From positions 1-5,930 of the forward strand of contig DASYSA010000469.1 of the NCBI GenBank assembly GCA_036003885.1: a DNA stretch of 5,930 bases, read 5' to 3'. The notes under the pieces are model-generated. The model saw only the letters and a program-made list of their open reading frames with translations. It was not told where the DNA came from and ran no database searches. Both the position numbers and the translations under genes were made by a program. Source of the DNA: DASYSA01 sp036003885 (GTDB taxonomy: Bacteria > Acidobacteriota > Blastocatellia > UBA7656). This document shows, piece by piece, positions 1 through 5,930 of the stretch (position 1 is its first letter; the number at the start of each line of letters is the position of its first letter).

Positions 1-2439
1 CTGGATCGCTATGTTCCAGGAGTGAAGCCTCCCCTCTTTTAGATTGAAGGGTACAGCAAAGAGACTCGCGTTCTTCAACACCGCGTTGCTGCCGTCAATG
101 ATCCCGTTCGCCGGGATAGTGAAGACAATCTTATCCGGGAAGCCCGCGGCCATTGATCCGGCCGGCAAGAAGCTGTTGGTAGCATTGAATGCATTGTTCT
201 GCTTCACCGGGAAGTTAAAGGCGTAGCTGTTGTCCGGGAAAGGAATGATGGTCGCGCCGTATCCGAGGCGGATCACGGTCTTATCATTAAGCCGGTAAGC
301 CGCGCCAAAGCGTGGTGCGAAGTTCTTCCACGTCGACTTGATGTTCGCCGAGCTCGAGACATCGCCGTAGCCGGCGACCAGAGCCGTGTTGGTGGCTGGG
401 TCGTAGTTGGAAAGTCCACCCTTACCCACGATGCCAACCAGCGGTGTGTAGTATTCGTGCCGGAGACCCACGGTTAGAGTTAGGTTCGAACTGGCCTGCC
501 ACCTGTCTTGAAAGAAGGTGAAGAAGGAGTTGTGCCGCGTGCCGGGTTGGTCAATAACCTTTATGTCGCGCGAAACACTGCCCGGCTTGTCCAGAAGGAA
601 TGCCGCGAAAGCATTGGCAAGGCCATTCTGCGCCGCGGAATCGCTCGGGATCGCCGTCCGGGAACCGCTGAAACCGAACTGCCCTCGTACCCCGCCGTTG
701 TCCTGAATCTGGAGCAGGAAGTCACGGTTCTTGTTGACCTCCTCGCCCAGTTTGATCGTGTGATTGCCTTTGGTCTTCGTGATGATCCCGGAGCCGACGT
801 AGGTCGTTTCGCCGCGATCCCACGGTACGCTCGCTGAAAAGCCCAGAACCGGGCCCGAGAAGCCGTTGATGTTGATCTGCGTGATGCCACTCGAGAAGTC
901 GTCCGTATTGACGTTCTTAATGCCGACCTCCTCGGAAGTCTTCAGTCCAGCCGCCTGAGAGGTCGCGACATTGTGATACCAGCTCACACCGAACCTCCCT
1001 TCGAGCACCAGGGTTGGGCTGAAAATGTGCGTATAGTTCGCGGCTGTGCTGACGGTGTTCTGAATACCGGTCCCGGCAAAGCCGCCGTTCGTCGGCCCGC
1101 CGTAGATGCCGTAGGTGCCGGGATCGAAGACGTTCGGCCGCTGAAAGCTGATGCGGTAAGAGAGTTGGTTACTACCGTTGATGTGATAGTTTATCTTGGT
1201 GTCGAAGGCGTTCGTCTTCTTTACGCGCACCTCGTTGAAGATGAAATTGGTCTGAGCAAACGCGGCCCCCGCGATGTTAGGGCCCGGAAGGAAGCCAAGC
1301 AGCTTCGTGGCAATCGGGCTGATCCGGTTAGCGCAGATTACGTTCAGGACGCCGTTGCAACTGATCTGGGTGCGCCCGGTGCCGTCGGGATTACCCGTCG
1401 CCGGATCATAGATCTTGGTCGGGGAATTACGGAAATCTCCGGTGTACCACTCCTTGTAAGGGACCGTGTGCCGGTTGACGACGCCCAACGCATCCTTGGT
1501 GTACTGGTAATCGCCGAAGTAGAAAAGCTTGTCCCTCTTGATTGGTCCGCCGATGGTAGCGCCGACCTGTCGATAGTGCGACGGGGCCCTGTTCCCCGTA
1601 AAAAAGTCCCTTGCCTGCGAGTTGTCATTGTTGCCGAAGAAGAAAGCACTGCCGTGGATCGCATTCGAGCCCGATTTCAGAGTCACCGTGGATACCGCAC
1701 CCCCGGCACGTCCGAGTTCAGCATCGAAGTTGCTCGTCGTAACGCTGACGCTCTCGATGGCATCCGCCGCAGGGATCAGAATTTGAAGGAGTCCGGTCTT
1801 TTCGTTGTCATCTACGCCCTCAATCTGAACGTTGTTCGAGAGGCGCGATTGGCCGTTGACCTTCGACTCCAGACTGTCCTGGGAGTTGAAGAACTGTGAG
1901 TGTGGGCGCGATGGGCGCGTGCTGCCCGGTACGGTAAAGATCAAGCCCTGGAAGTTCCGATTGAAACCAAGGGGCAGCTCGGCAACCTGCTTGCTCTCAA
2001 TCAGCCGGCCTGTATCGGCTCGGTCGGTCTGTAGTGCGAGCTCCTGGGCCGTCACAGTTACCTGCTCAGAGACGGAACCCGTTTCGAGTTGTACGTCCCT
2101 GCGAACCGTGGTGTTGACCTGCACTCCTATTCCCGTCTGCGCGGATTTCTTGAACCCGTCTCGCTGAACCTCTATCCGGTAGGTTCCCTGGGGTAGGTTG
2201 CCGAAGACGTAGTTTCCACTTTCATTCGTTGTGGTTGAACGCTTGATGTTGGTGTTCTCATCCACGATGGTAACGGTTGCCCCGGAAACTACAGCGTCGT
2301 TAGTGTCGGTTACGGTGCCCAGCAGCGTGCCGTTTACAGCCTGGGCATAGCCCAACCTTGTGGCAGCGATGTGACCTAGAGCCGCTGCGAGAACAAGAAT
2401 CACTGTCAGTCTTAGTAGGTGCCTTTGCAGTCCCTTCAT
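1..2439 (-). CDS. TonB-dependent receptor, Oar-like, with carboxypeptidase-regulatory-like domain (C-terminus outside window)
   Basis: Outer-membrane beta-barrel transporter that would import a large or scarce ligand using TonB-ExbBD energy; the substrate cannot be read from sequence. The frame is open without interruption for 813 codons on the minus strand and leaves the window at base 1, so the stop is not seen. The start at 2439 is fixed by a perfect AAGGAGG seven bases upstream. Residues 1-34 look like a Sec signal peptide (basic start, leucine/alanine-rich core, cleavage near AQA at 32-34). Residues about 37-118 form a CarboxypepD_reg-like Ig fold (GTVTDTNDAVVSGATVTI, then ESGNYVF and LPQGTYRIEV). 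VTVTA at 127-131 resembles a TonB box. The plug spans roughly 133-265, with VQIEGVDDNE and ELGRAGGAVSTVTLKSGSN, a hallmark of the Oar-like group. The rest is barrel, including VGLRHEYYTPL and a Cys361/Cys369 pair. Family members usually run about 1000-1200 residues, so some 200-400 are missing. Family call is firm, ligand unknown. Confidence 0.95.
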   Translation of the reverse strand, partial: MKGLQRHLLRLTVILVLAAALGHIAATRLGYAQAVNGTLLGTVTDTNDAVVSGATVTIVDENTNIKRSTTTNESGNYVFGNLPQGTYRIEVQRDGFKKSAQTGIGVQVNTTVRRDVQLETGSVSEQVTVTAQELALQTDRADTGRLIESKQVAELPLGFNRNFQGLIFTVPGSTRPSRPHSQFFNSQDSLESKVNGQSRLSNNVQIEGVDDNEKTGLLQILIPAADAIESVSVTTSNFDAELGRAGGAVSTVTLKSGSNAIHGSAFFFGNNDNSQARDFFTGNRAPSHYRQVGATIGGPIKRDKLFYFGDYQYTKDALGVVNRHTVPYKEWYTGDFRNSPTKIYDPATGNPDGTGRTQISCNGVLNVICANRISPIATKLLGFLPGPNIAGAAFAQTNFIFNEVRVKKTNAFDTKINYHINGSNQLSYRISFQRPNVFDPGTYGIYGGPTNGGFAGTGIQNTVSTAANYTHIFSPTLVLEGRFGVSWYHNVATSQAAGLKTSEEVGIKNVNTDDFSSGITQININGFSGPVLGFSASVPWDRGETTYVGSGIITKTKGNHTIKLGEEVNKNRDFLLQIQDNGGVRGQFGFSGSRTAIPSDSAAQNGLANAFAAFLLDKPGSVSRDIKVIDQPGTRHNSFFTFFQDRWQASSNLTLTVGLRHEYYTPLVGIVGKGGLSNYDPATNTALVAGYGDVSSSANIKSTWKNFAPRFGAAYRLNDKTVIRLGYGATIIPFPDNSYAFNFPVKQNNAFNATNSFLPAGSMAAGFPDKIVFTIPANGIIDGSNAVLKNASLFAVPFNLKEGRLHSWNIAIQ

Positions 2440-2446
2440 TGGTGTG

Positions 2447-2453
2447 CCTCCTT
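2447..2453 (-). promoter_or_regulatory. Strong ribosome binding site of the receptor
   Basis: AAGGAGG on the minus strand, a full match to the anti-Shine-Dalgarno core, lies seven bases before the ATG at 2439-2437. It decides the start of the receptor gene and predicts efficient translation. It is the only strong Shine-Dalgarno of the three genes in the window. Confidence 0.8.
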
Positions 2454-2539
2454 GTTGAATCCGTGAGTAGATTCTCAGTCCTTGCGGAATCTGACCGGCG
2501 CGGCAGATCTCGCTTTAGGAAAAAGCTGCTTGTTTTGTA

Positions 2540-2562
2540 AACTCCTGGAGTTCCAGCGGAAC
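2540..2562. repeat. Three overlapping inverted repeats in the receptor leader
   Basis: Three perfect short palindromes share bases: AACTCC-T-GGAGTT (2540-2552), CTGGA-GT-TCCAG (2545-2556) and GTTCC-AGC-GGAAC (2550-2562). In the minus-strand transcript they could form only mutually exclusive small hairpins, about 100 nt upstream of the start codon. As DNA, the first two resemble a compact operator. The bases and symmetry are directly visible; any regulatory role is inference, and the stems are short. Confidence 0.4.
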
Positions 2563-2628
2563 CTCACGTATGGATGCCTTCGGAATCCGTTAGTGGAATC
2601 GCTTCCTTGAAAAGCTCGTCGTGCCTTT

Positions 2629-2640
2629 GTTCGAAGTTCG
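2629..2640. repeat. Tandem pentamer GTTCG-AA-GTTCG at the predicted start site
   Basis: GTTCG occurs twice, separated by AA, directly beside the predicted -10 hexamer and covering the predicted transcription start. A direct repeat with a 7-bp period in this position could be a regulator half-site pair, but it is short enough to arise by chance. No regulator family is implied. Confidence 0.3.
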
Positions 2641-2641
2641 G

Positions 2642-2670
2642 ACAATATACCTTCAGCAAATCGCTGTCAA
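2642..2670 (-). promoter_or_regulatory. Sigma70-like promoter for the TonB-dependent receptor
   Basis: On the minus strand a perfect -35 hexamer TTGACA (2665-2670) is followed after exactly 17 bases by TATTGT (2642-2647) as -10. An overlapping TATATT (2644-2649) is a better hexamer but leaves only 15 bases. Transcription would start near 2635, giving a leader of about 195 nt before the receptor start codon. The perfect -35, ideal spacing and orientation toward the receptor make this the best promoter candidate in the window. Consensus in the source phylum may differ somewhat from E. coli, so this remains a sequence-based prediction. Confidence 0.6.
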
Positions 2671-2806
2671 GGATTTTCGCTTGGGGTGGTAAACCCAGGT
2701 ACCTCGGGATTCTTTCAAGCGCTTTTCCGATCGCGCCGCCCGGTCAACTCAGGCGTTGGACGGCTTCCTTGAAAGGAGTTGCACACCGACATTACTCGGT
2801 CCAGGT

Positions 2807-3883
2807 TCAGCGCCGGCCGGCGAAAATCTCCGTCAGCTCCTGAGGCGGAACAACTTCGAGCTGGTCGTATGTGCAATCGCTCGGCTTCTTGTCGGTGCGC
2901 CACCTTCGAAACTGCGCTATGTGACGGAAGCGGCTGCCCTGCATGTGGTCGTAAGCGACTTCGACTACCAACTCCGGACGCAGCGGTTCCCAGGACAGGT
3001 CCTTGCCCTGGCTCCAGCGGCTCTGAGCACCGGGCACGCGACGCCCCTCCATCACATGCTCGGCCCAATGCTTCCAGGGATGGGCGCTGATCGCGTCCTG
3101 GCGATATGGCGCGAGGTATTCTACAAGATCACGTCGCACCTTTTCCGTGAAGCTCGCGCAGACGCCGACATGCTGCAGCGCGCCGGCGTGGTCGAAAAGC
3201 CCGAGCAGAAGTGACCCGATGGCCGTGCCCTCGCCGTTCTTGTGCCATCGAAAGCCGGCAACGACACAATCGCAATCGCGCTCGTGCTTGACCTTGAGCA
3301 TCACTCGCTTATTGGATTCGTAGGTTCCCGAAATCGGCTTAGCGATGACCCCGTCGAGACCAGCGCCTTCGAAGCGACGGAACCAGTCCGCCGCTACTCC
3401 TGGTTCGCTTGTTGCGGGCGTCAGGTGAATCGGCGGCACTGCGGATGAGAGCAGCGATTCCAGCTTCAGGCGACGATCCTGGAACGCCACGCCCCGCAGA
3501 TCTCGTTCGCCCTCCGAGAGAAGGTCGAAGAATACGATCGACGCCGGGATCTCCTGGGAAAGAAGCTTGACCCGCGATGCGGCGGGATGAATGCGGAGTT
3601 GCAGCGCATCGAAGTCCAGCCCGCTGATCTTTGCGACGACGATTTCGCCGTCGAGAACGCAGCGAGCGGGCAACTGTGACCGGAGCGGTTCAAGCAGTTC
3701 AGGAAAGTAGCGGTTCAGCTGTTTTTCGTCGCGGCTCTGGATCAGGATCTCGTCCCCGTCGCGAAAGACCAGGGTCCGGAACCCATCCCATTTCGGTTCG
3801 AAAATCCATGCTCCGCCTACAGGTAATTCGCCAACCCGCTTGGCGAGCATCGGCAAAATCGGCGGGTTCACAGGAAGATGCAT
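2807..3883 (-). CDS. ligC: ATP-dependent DNA ligase, LigC type
   Basis: Seals nicks in duplex DNA in the cytoplasm through an AMP-lysine intermediate formed from ATP. The 358 residues match the usual size of stand-alone bacterial LigC enzymes. All nucleotidyltransferase motifs are visible: motif I EPKWDGFR with nucleophile Lys31, motif Ia SRDEKQLNRYFPEL (50-63), motif III VLDGEIVV with Glu80, IIIa SIVFFDLL (115-122), motif IV LDGVIAK (176-182), motif V MLKVKH with Lys197 and Lys199. An OB fold follows from about residue 203 and ends in motif VI, GSRFRHIAQFRRWR (316-329). The start MHLPVNPPILPMLAK is characteristic of LigC, which supports 3883. No polymerase, primase, nuclease or Ku domain is fused and none is encoded nearby, unlike LigD. 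Mycobacterial LigC is linked to excision repair and back-up end joining; the same role here is inference. Nothing suggests inactivation. Confidence 0.95.
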   Translation of the reverse strand: MHLPVNPPILPMLAKRVGELPVGGAWIFEPKWDGFRTLVFRDGDEILIQSRDEKQLNRYFPELLEPLRSQLPARCVLDGEIVVAKISGLDFDALQLRIHPAASRVKLLSQEIPASIVFFDLLSEGERDLRGVAFQDRRLKLESLLSSAVPPIHLTPATSEPGVAADWFRRFEGAGLDGVIAKPISGTYESNKRVMLKVKHERDCDCVVAGFRWHKNGEGTAIGSLLLGLFDHAGALQHVGVCASFTEKVRRDLVEYLAPYRQDAISAHPWKHWAEHVMEGRRVPGAQSRWSQGKDLSWEPLRPELVVEVAYDHMQGSRFRHIAQFRRWRTDKKPSDCTYDQLEVVPPQELTEIFAGRR

Positions 3884-4032
3884 ACCTCAACCTTATATCA
3901 AGACTGACACTTCTTATATAACATGCTCCATTGGTAAATCGAACGGCCAGTGGCGAAATCGACACCGGGGGGCATAGAGTTGATGGCTTGTTGTGTTATA
4001 CTACGGCTCTTCGTGACACACTGCCCAGGCGC
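3884..4032. promoter_or_regulatory. Divergent promoter region between ligC and the cytochrome gene
   Basis: The ligase and the cytochrome gene are transcribed away from each other from these 149 bases, so both must have their control signals here unless distant promoters are used. The ligase-side half is AT-rich. On the minus strand TATAAG occurs at 3892-3897 and 3913-3918, exactly 21 bp apart, each within ATATAAG; either could be a -10, but neither has a recognisable -35 at 16-18 bp. The ligase has only a weak Shine-Dalgarno (AAGG/GAGG just upstream of its ATG). Confidence 0.5.
3994..4002 (+). promoter_or_regulatory. Extended -10 promoter candidate for the cytochrome gene
   Basis: TGTTATACT fits the extended -10 form TGnTATAAT with a single mismatch. 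No -35 stands at 16-18 bp; the nearest TTGATG (3980-3985) is only 11 bp away, too close to serve. Extended -10 promoters can work without a -35. Transcription would begin near 4009, giving a short leader of about 25-35 nt before the start codon. Confidence 0.4.
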
Positions 4033-5930
4033 ATGTCTGTTATGAAAGCCTTTACTAAAATCACCGCCGCGTTTCTCTTCATTGGTCTCTATCTTCTCTG
4101 CCTACAGCTTTCCACTCGCCCGGTTAGCGCGCAGGAGCAACCATCGCGTGAAGGCATTGAGTTCTTCGAGAAGAAGATTCGCCCAGTTCTTGAGTCCAAC
4201 TGTTATATGTGTCATAGCGCGCAGAGCAAAAGACCTCAGGGCGGCCTGCTGCTCGACAGCCGCGAGGGAATGCTGAAGGGAGGTAACTCCGGGCAGCCTG
4301 CCATCAGACCTGGCGATCCCGACAGCAGCCTGCTGATTAGAGCCATCCGCTACAGCGATCCGAAGCTTCAAATGCCGCCGACAGGTCAGCTGCCGGCCGA
4401 GCAGGCCAGGGACTTCGAAGCGTGGGTGAAGATGGGCGCGCCGGACCCGCGAAGGCAAACTGCTTCCGCCCAGGCATCCTCGCAGCCTTATGACATGGAC
4501 GAGGCGCGCAAGTTCTGGTCGTTTCAGCCGGTCAAGAACCCGCCGATCCCGAAGGTAAACGACAAGGCCTGGCTGGCCTCGCCTATTGACCGATTCATCC
4601 TCGCGAAGCTTGAGAGTAAGGGGCTGAAACCTCTGGCCGCCGCCGATAAGAGGACGTTGATCCGCCGCGCAACTCTTGATCTGACGGGTCTACCGCCTAC
4701 CCCCGAAGAGGTCGACGCTTTCCTTAATGACACCTCCGCGAAAGCCTTCGATAGAGTCATTGATCGGTTGCTTGCATCCCCGCATTATGGCGAGCGATGG
4801 GGCCGTCACTGGCTTGATGTTGTCCGCTACGCCGATTCAGCAGGGTGTAACTCGGATTTCCCGATTCCCGCGGCGTACAAGTATCGCAACTATGTAATCA
4901 AGTCCTTCAACGAAGACAAACCCTACGACCGATTCATACGTGAGCAGATCGCCGGCGACCTGCTGCCTGCCAGGAGCGAGGCCGAGAAATACGAGAACAT
5001 CATCGCCACCGGCTACCTTGCCATGTCGCGCCGGTTCGGCTCGCGCACCAAAGAGTTCAACCTGACGATCGATGATACGATCGACAATGTGAGCAAGGCC
5101 TTTCTCGGTCTCAGCGTGAGTTGCGCCCGATGCCACAATCACAAGTTCGACCCAATTCCCACAAAGGACTATTACGCGCTGTACGGCATCTTCAACAGTT
5201 CGCGCTATGCATTCCCAGGAGCGGAAATCTACCCGCACCCCGCCGACATGGTGGCCCTTGCTTCGGGTGAGGTGGCTGAGAAGTTTTACAAATGGCAGAG
5301 CGAGCTGGCCGGTCTGGATGACCGCAAAGAGTTCCTCACCGTAGAGCGCGGGGCGGCGGCGCGTAACAAGGCAGCCAAAGAGAAACAGCTAAAAGAGGCG
5401 GCACAGAAAGACCGGGCCTCGCAGGGCCAACCCACCGACAAGCAGGCGAACAATCAAAGCGATTCTGCCGAGCACAATTCCGCGACGAAGAGCGAGCAGA
5501 AGCCCGCGCCGAAGAGCGAGCAGAAGAAAGAGTTGCACCCGCCCGGCGAGCTGCGGCCCGCCGATTACGACCGGGACGCTGTGAACTCGTCTAAGGCTTC
5601 CAAGTCAACCCGGATGCCGGAAGAAGTTGTAGCCGAGACTGATGAGGTCAGAGCGCGAGTCGCCGAGCTGGGCGAGCATGCGCCGAAGGTCGAGAAGGCC
5701 TACGCCGTTGTGGAGGGCCTTCCCGCCAACGCTCGAATACACCGTAAAGGTGACCCGAAGGACCTGGGCGAGGAAGTCCCGCGCGGATTCCTCACGATCC
5801 TTGGGGGCCAGGTGCTGCCTGCGGATCACAAAGGCAGCGGGCGAGATTATCTAGCCAACTGGATCGCTGATCCGAACAATCCTCTTACGGCTCGGGTAAT
5901 GGTCAATCGCATCTGGCAATACCATTTCGG
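4033..5930 (+). CDS. Secreted PSCyt1-PSCyt2-PSD1 (DUF1549/DUF1553) c-type cytochrome domain protein (C-terminus outside window)
   Basis: Exported protein of the planctomycete-type cytochrome family; its substrate and redox partner are not established. The frame stays open for 632 codons to the window edge. Residues 1-33 form a signal peptide (KAFTK, hydrophobic core, cleavage near VSA). PSCyt1 spans about 40-130, with heme motif CYMCH (57-61) and likely distal ligand Met114 in LQMPP. WSFQPVKNPPIP (162-173) leads into DUF1549 from about 183 (SPIDRFILAKLE, LDLTGLPPTPEEVDAFL, RWGRHWLDVVRYADS), which ends with a second heme motif, CARCH (364-368), in CARCHNHKFDPIPTKDYY. Residues about 437-535 are a charged Lys/Glu/Gln-rich insert. 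VVEGLPANARIHRKGDP (563-579) resumes the conserved core and DUF1553 begins near 604 (YLANWIADPNNPLTARVMVN). Relatives are usually about 800-1000 residues and often precede a DUF1501 gene, which would lie outside the window. The start may instead be ATG at 4042 in the same frame; neither has a good Shine-Dalgarno. Confidence 0.94.
   Translation, partial: MSVMKAFTKITAAFLFIGLYLLCLQLSTRPVSAQEQPSREGIEFFEKKIRPVLESNCYMCHSAQSKRPQGGLLLDSREGMLKGGNSGQPAIRPGDPDSSLLIRAIRYSDPKLQMPPTGQLPAEQARDFEAWVKMGAPDPRRQTASAQASSQPYDMDEARKFWSFQPVKNPPIPKVNDKAWLASPIDRFILAKLESKGLKPLAAADKRTLIRRATLDLTGLPPTPEEVDAFLNDTSAKAFDRVIDRLLASPHYGERWGRHWLDVVRYADSAGCNSDFPIPAAYKYRNYVIKSFNEDKPYDRFIREQIAGDLLPARSEAEKYENIIATGYLAMSRRFGSRTKEFNLTIDDTIDNVSKAFLGLSVSCARCHNHKFDPIPTKDYYALYGIFNSSRYAFPGAEIYPHPADMVALASGEVAEKFYKWQSELAGLDDRKEFLTVERGAAARNKAAKEKQLKEAAQKDRASQGQPTDKQANNQSDSAEHNSATKSEQKPAPKSEQKKELHPPGELRPADYDRDAVNSSKASKSTRMPEEVVAETDEVRARVAELGEHAPKVEKAYAVVEGLPANARIHRKGDPKDLGEEVPRGFLTILGGQVLPADHKGSGRDYLANWIADPNNPLTARVMVNRIWQYHF
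5482..5526 (+). repeat. 24-bp-period repeat inside the cytochrome protein's charged insert
   Basis: A 21-base unit occurs at 5482-5502 and 5506-5526 with one mismatch, and its last 15 bases, AAGAGCGAGCAGAAG, are identical in both copies. It encodes KSEQKPAPKSEQK, at about residues 486-498. The copies keep the reading frame. This is typical of slippage or duplication in a low-complexity linker and would allow length variation between related strains. Confidence 0.75.

Larger units (their letters stand above)
2601..2774. repeat. 12-bp direct repeat flanking the receptor promoter
   Basis: GCTTCCTTGAAA occurs at 2601-2612 and again at 2763-2774, one copy just downstream of the predicted start site and one about 93 bp upstream of the -35. 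The upstream copy extends into the inverted repeat TCCTT-GA-AAGGA (2766-2777); the downstream copy continues as AAGC, which pairs with its leading GCTT. Paired sites either side of a promoter are compatible with looping regulation, but there is no direct support for that. Confidence 0.35.
2440..2806. other. Intergenic region: receptor promoter and leader, ligase 3' flank
   Basis: This 367-bp stretch separates the ligase stop from the receptor start. Read on the minus strand it holds the ligase 3' flank, then a sigma70-like promoter, then a leader of about 195 nt. I see no credible coding sequence: a plus-strand frame starting at 2574 has no family resemblance and runs antisense into the ligase end. 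I also see no hairpin followed by a T-run that would serve as an intrinsic terminator for the ligase, so termination there may be Rho-dependent, or ligase transcripts may read through into the receptor. Short repeats in the region are listed separately. Confidence 0.75.

Noticed and set aside
508..890. Overlapping frames of about 109 codons on both strands
   Set aside because: Both are out of frame with the receptor reading frame, which is continuous through the whole stretch and typical of the barrel.
973..1899. 308-codon open frame on the plus strand
   Set aside because: It lies entirely antisense to the receptor, whose own frame shows unmistakable family motifs across the same bases. The antisense translation has no recognisable domain and no Shine-Dalgarno that stands out. 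Long antisense frames are expected in GC-biased coding DNA.
2680..2730. Possible intrinsic terminator for the ligase
   Set aside because: Only weak pairings are found (TGGG/CCCA around 2680-2698 and the AAGCGCTT palindrome near 2718-2725), none followed by a run of T on the transcript strand.
2574..2843. 89-codon plus-strand frame in the intergenic region
   Set aside because: It overlaps the predicted receptor promoter and the end of the ligase in antisense, has no Shine-Dalgarno I can defend and its translation looks like non-coding composition (serine-rich, no motif).
2756..3214. 152-codon plus-strand frame antisense to the ligase C-terminal half
   Set aside because: The ligase OB fold and motif VI are encoded on the other strand over these bases. 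The plus-strand product resembles no known family.
4837..5238. 133-codon minus-strand frame
   Set aside because: Antisense to the DUF1549 domain of the cytochrome protein, which is conserved and clearly coding on the plus strand.
1..5930. Mobile element, CRISPR array, tRNA or rRNA, toxin-antitoxin or defence cluster
   Set aside because: No transposase or integrase motifs, no terminal inverted repeats, no regularly spaced repeats and no cloverleaf-like sequence were seen. The window is filled by three ordinary genes and two intergenic regions.

Overview
The window reads as a chromosomal segment from a free-living, probably soil-dwelling bacterium, most likely an Acidobacteriota member. This is inferred from two gene families that are strongly expanded there: an Oar-like TonB-dependent receptor with an N-terminal carboxypeptidase-regulatory-like domain, and a 'planctomycete-type' cytochrome protein (PSCyt1-PSCyt2-PSD1, DUF1549/DUF1553). 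Planctomycetota or Verrucomicrobiota are alternatives for the cytochrome gene, but the receptor type fits Acidobacteriota better. No 16S, tRNA or other phylogenetic marker is present, so the assignment is by gene content only.

Layout: (1) 1-2439, minus strand: the first 813 codons of an outer-membrane TonB-dependent receptor, whose C-terminus lies beyond the left edge. (2) 2440-2806: a 367-bp non-coding stretch with a good sigma70-like promoter for the receptor (-35 TTGACA, 17-bp spacer), a leader of about 195 nt, nested small inverted repeats and a 12-bp direct repeat. (3) 2807-3883, minus strand: a complete 358-aa ATP-dependent DNA ligase of the LigC type with all nucleotidyltransferase motifs. 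(4) 3884-4032: a 149-bp AT-rich divergent promoter region. (5) 4033-5930, plus strand: the first 632 codons of a secreted di-heme-motif PSCyt1-PSCyt2-PSD1 protein, whose C-terminus lies beyond the right edge.

The three genes do not look like a shared pathway. The receptor takes up an unknown substrate across the outer membrane, the ligase is a cytoplasmic repair enzyme, and the cytochrome protein is exported. Ligase and receptor are co-directional, but the 367-bp gap and the receptor's own promoter argue against a simple operon. Ligase and cytochrome gene are divergent.

I found no mobile element, CRISPR array, RNA gene or convincing novel multi-gene system. The points most worth a second look are the receptor leader and promoter region, the charged repeat-bearing insert in the cytochrome protein, and the stand-alone context of LigC.
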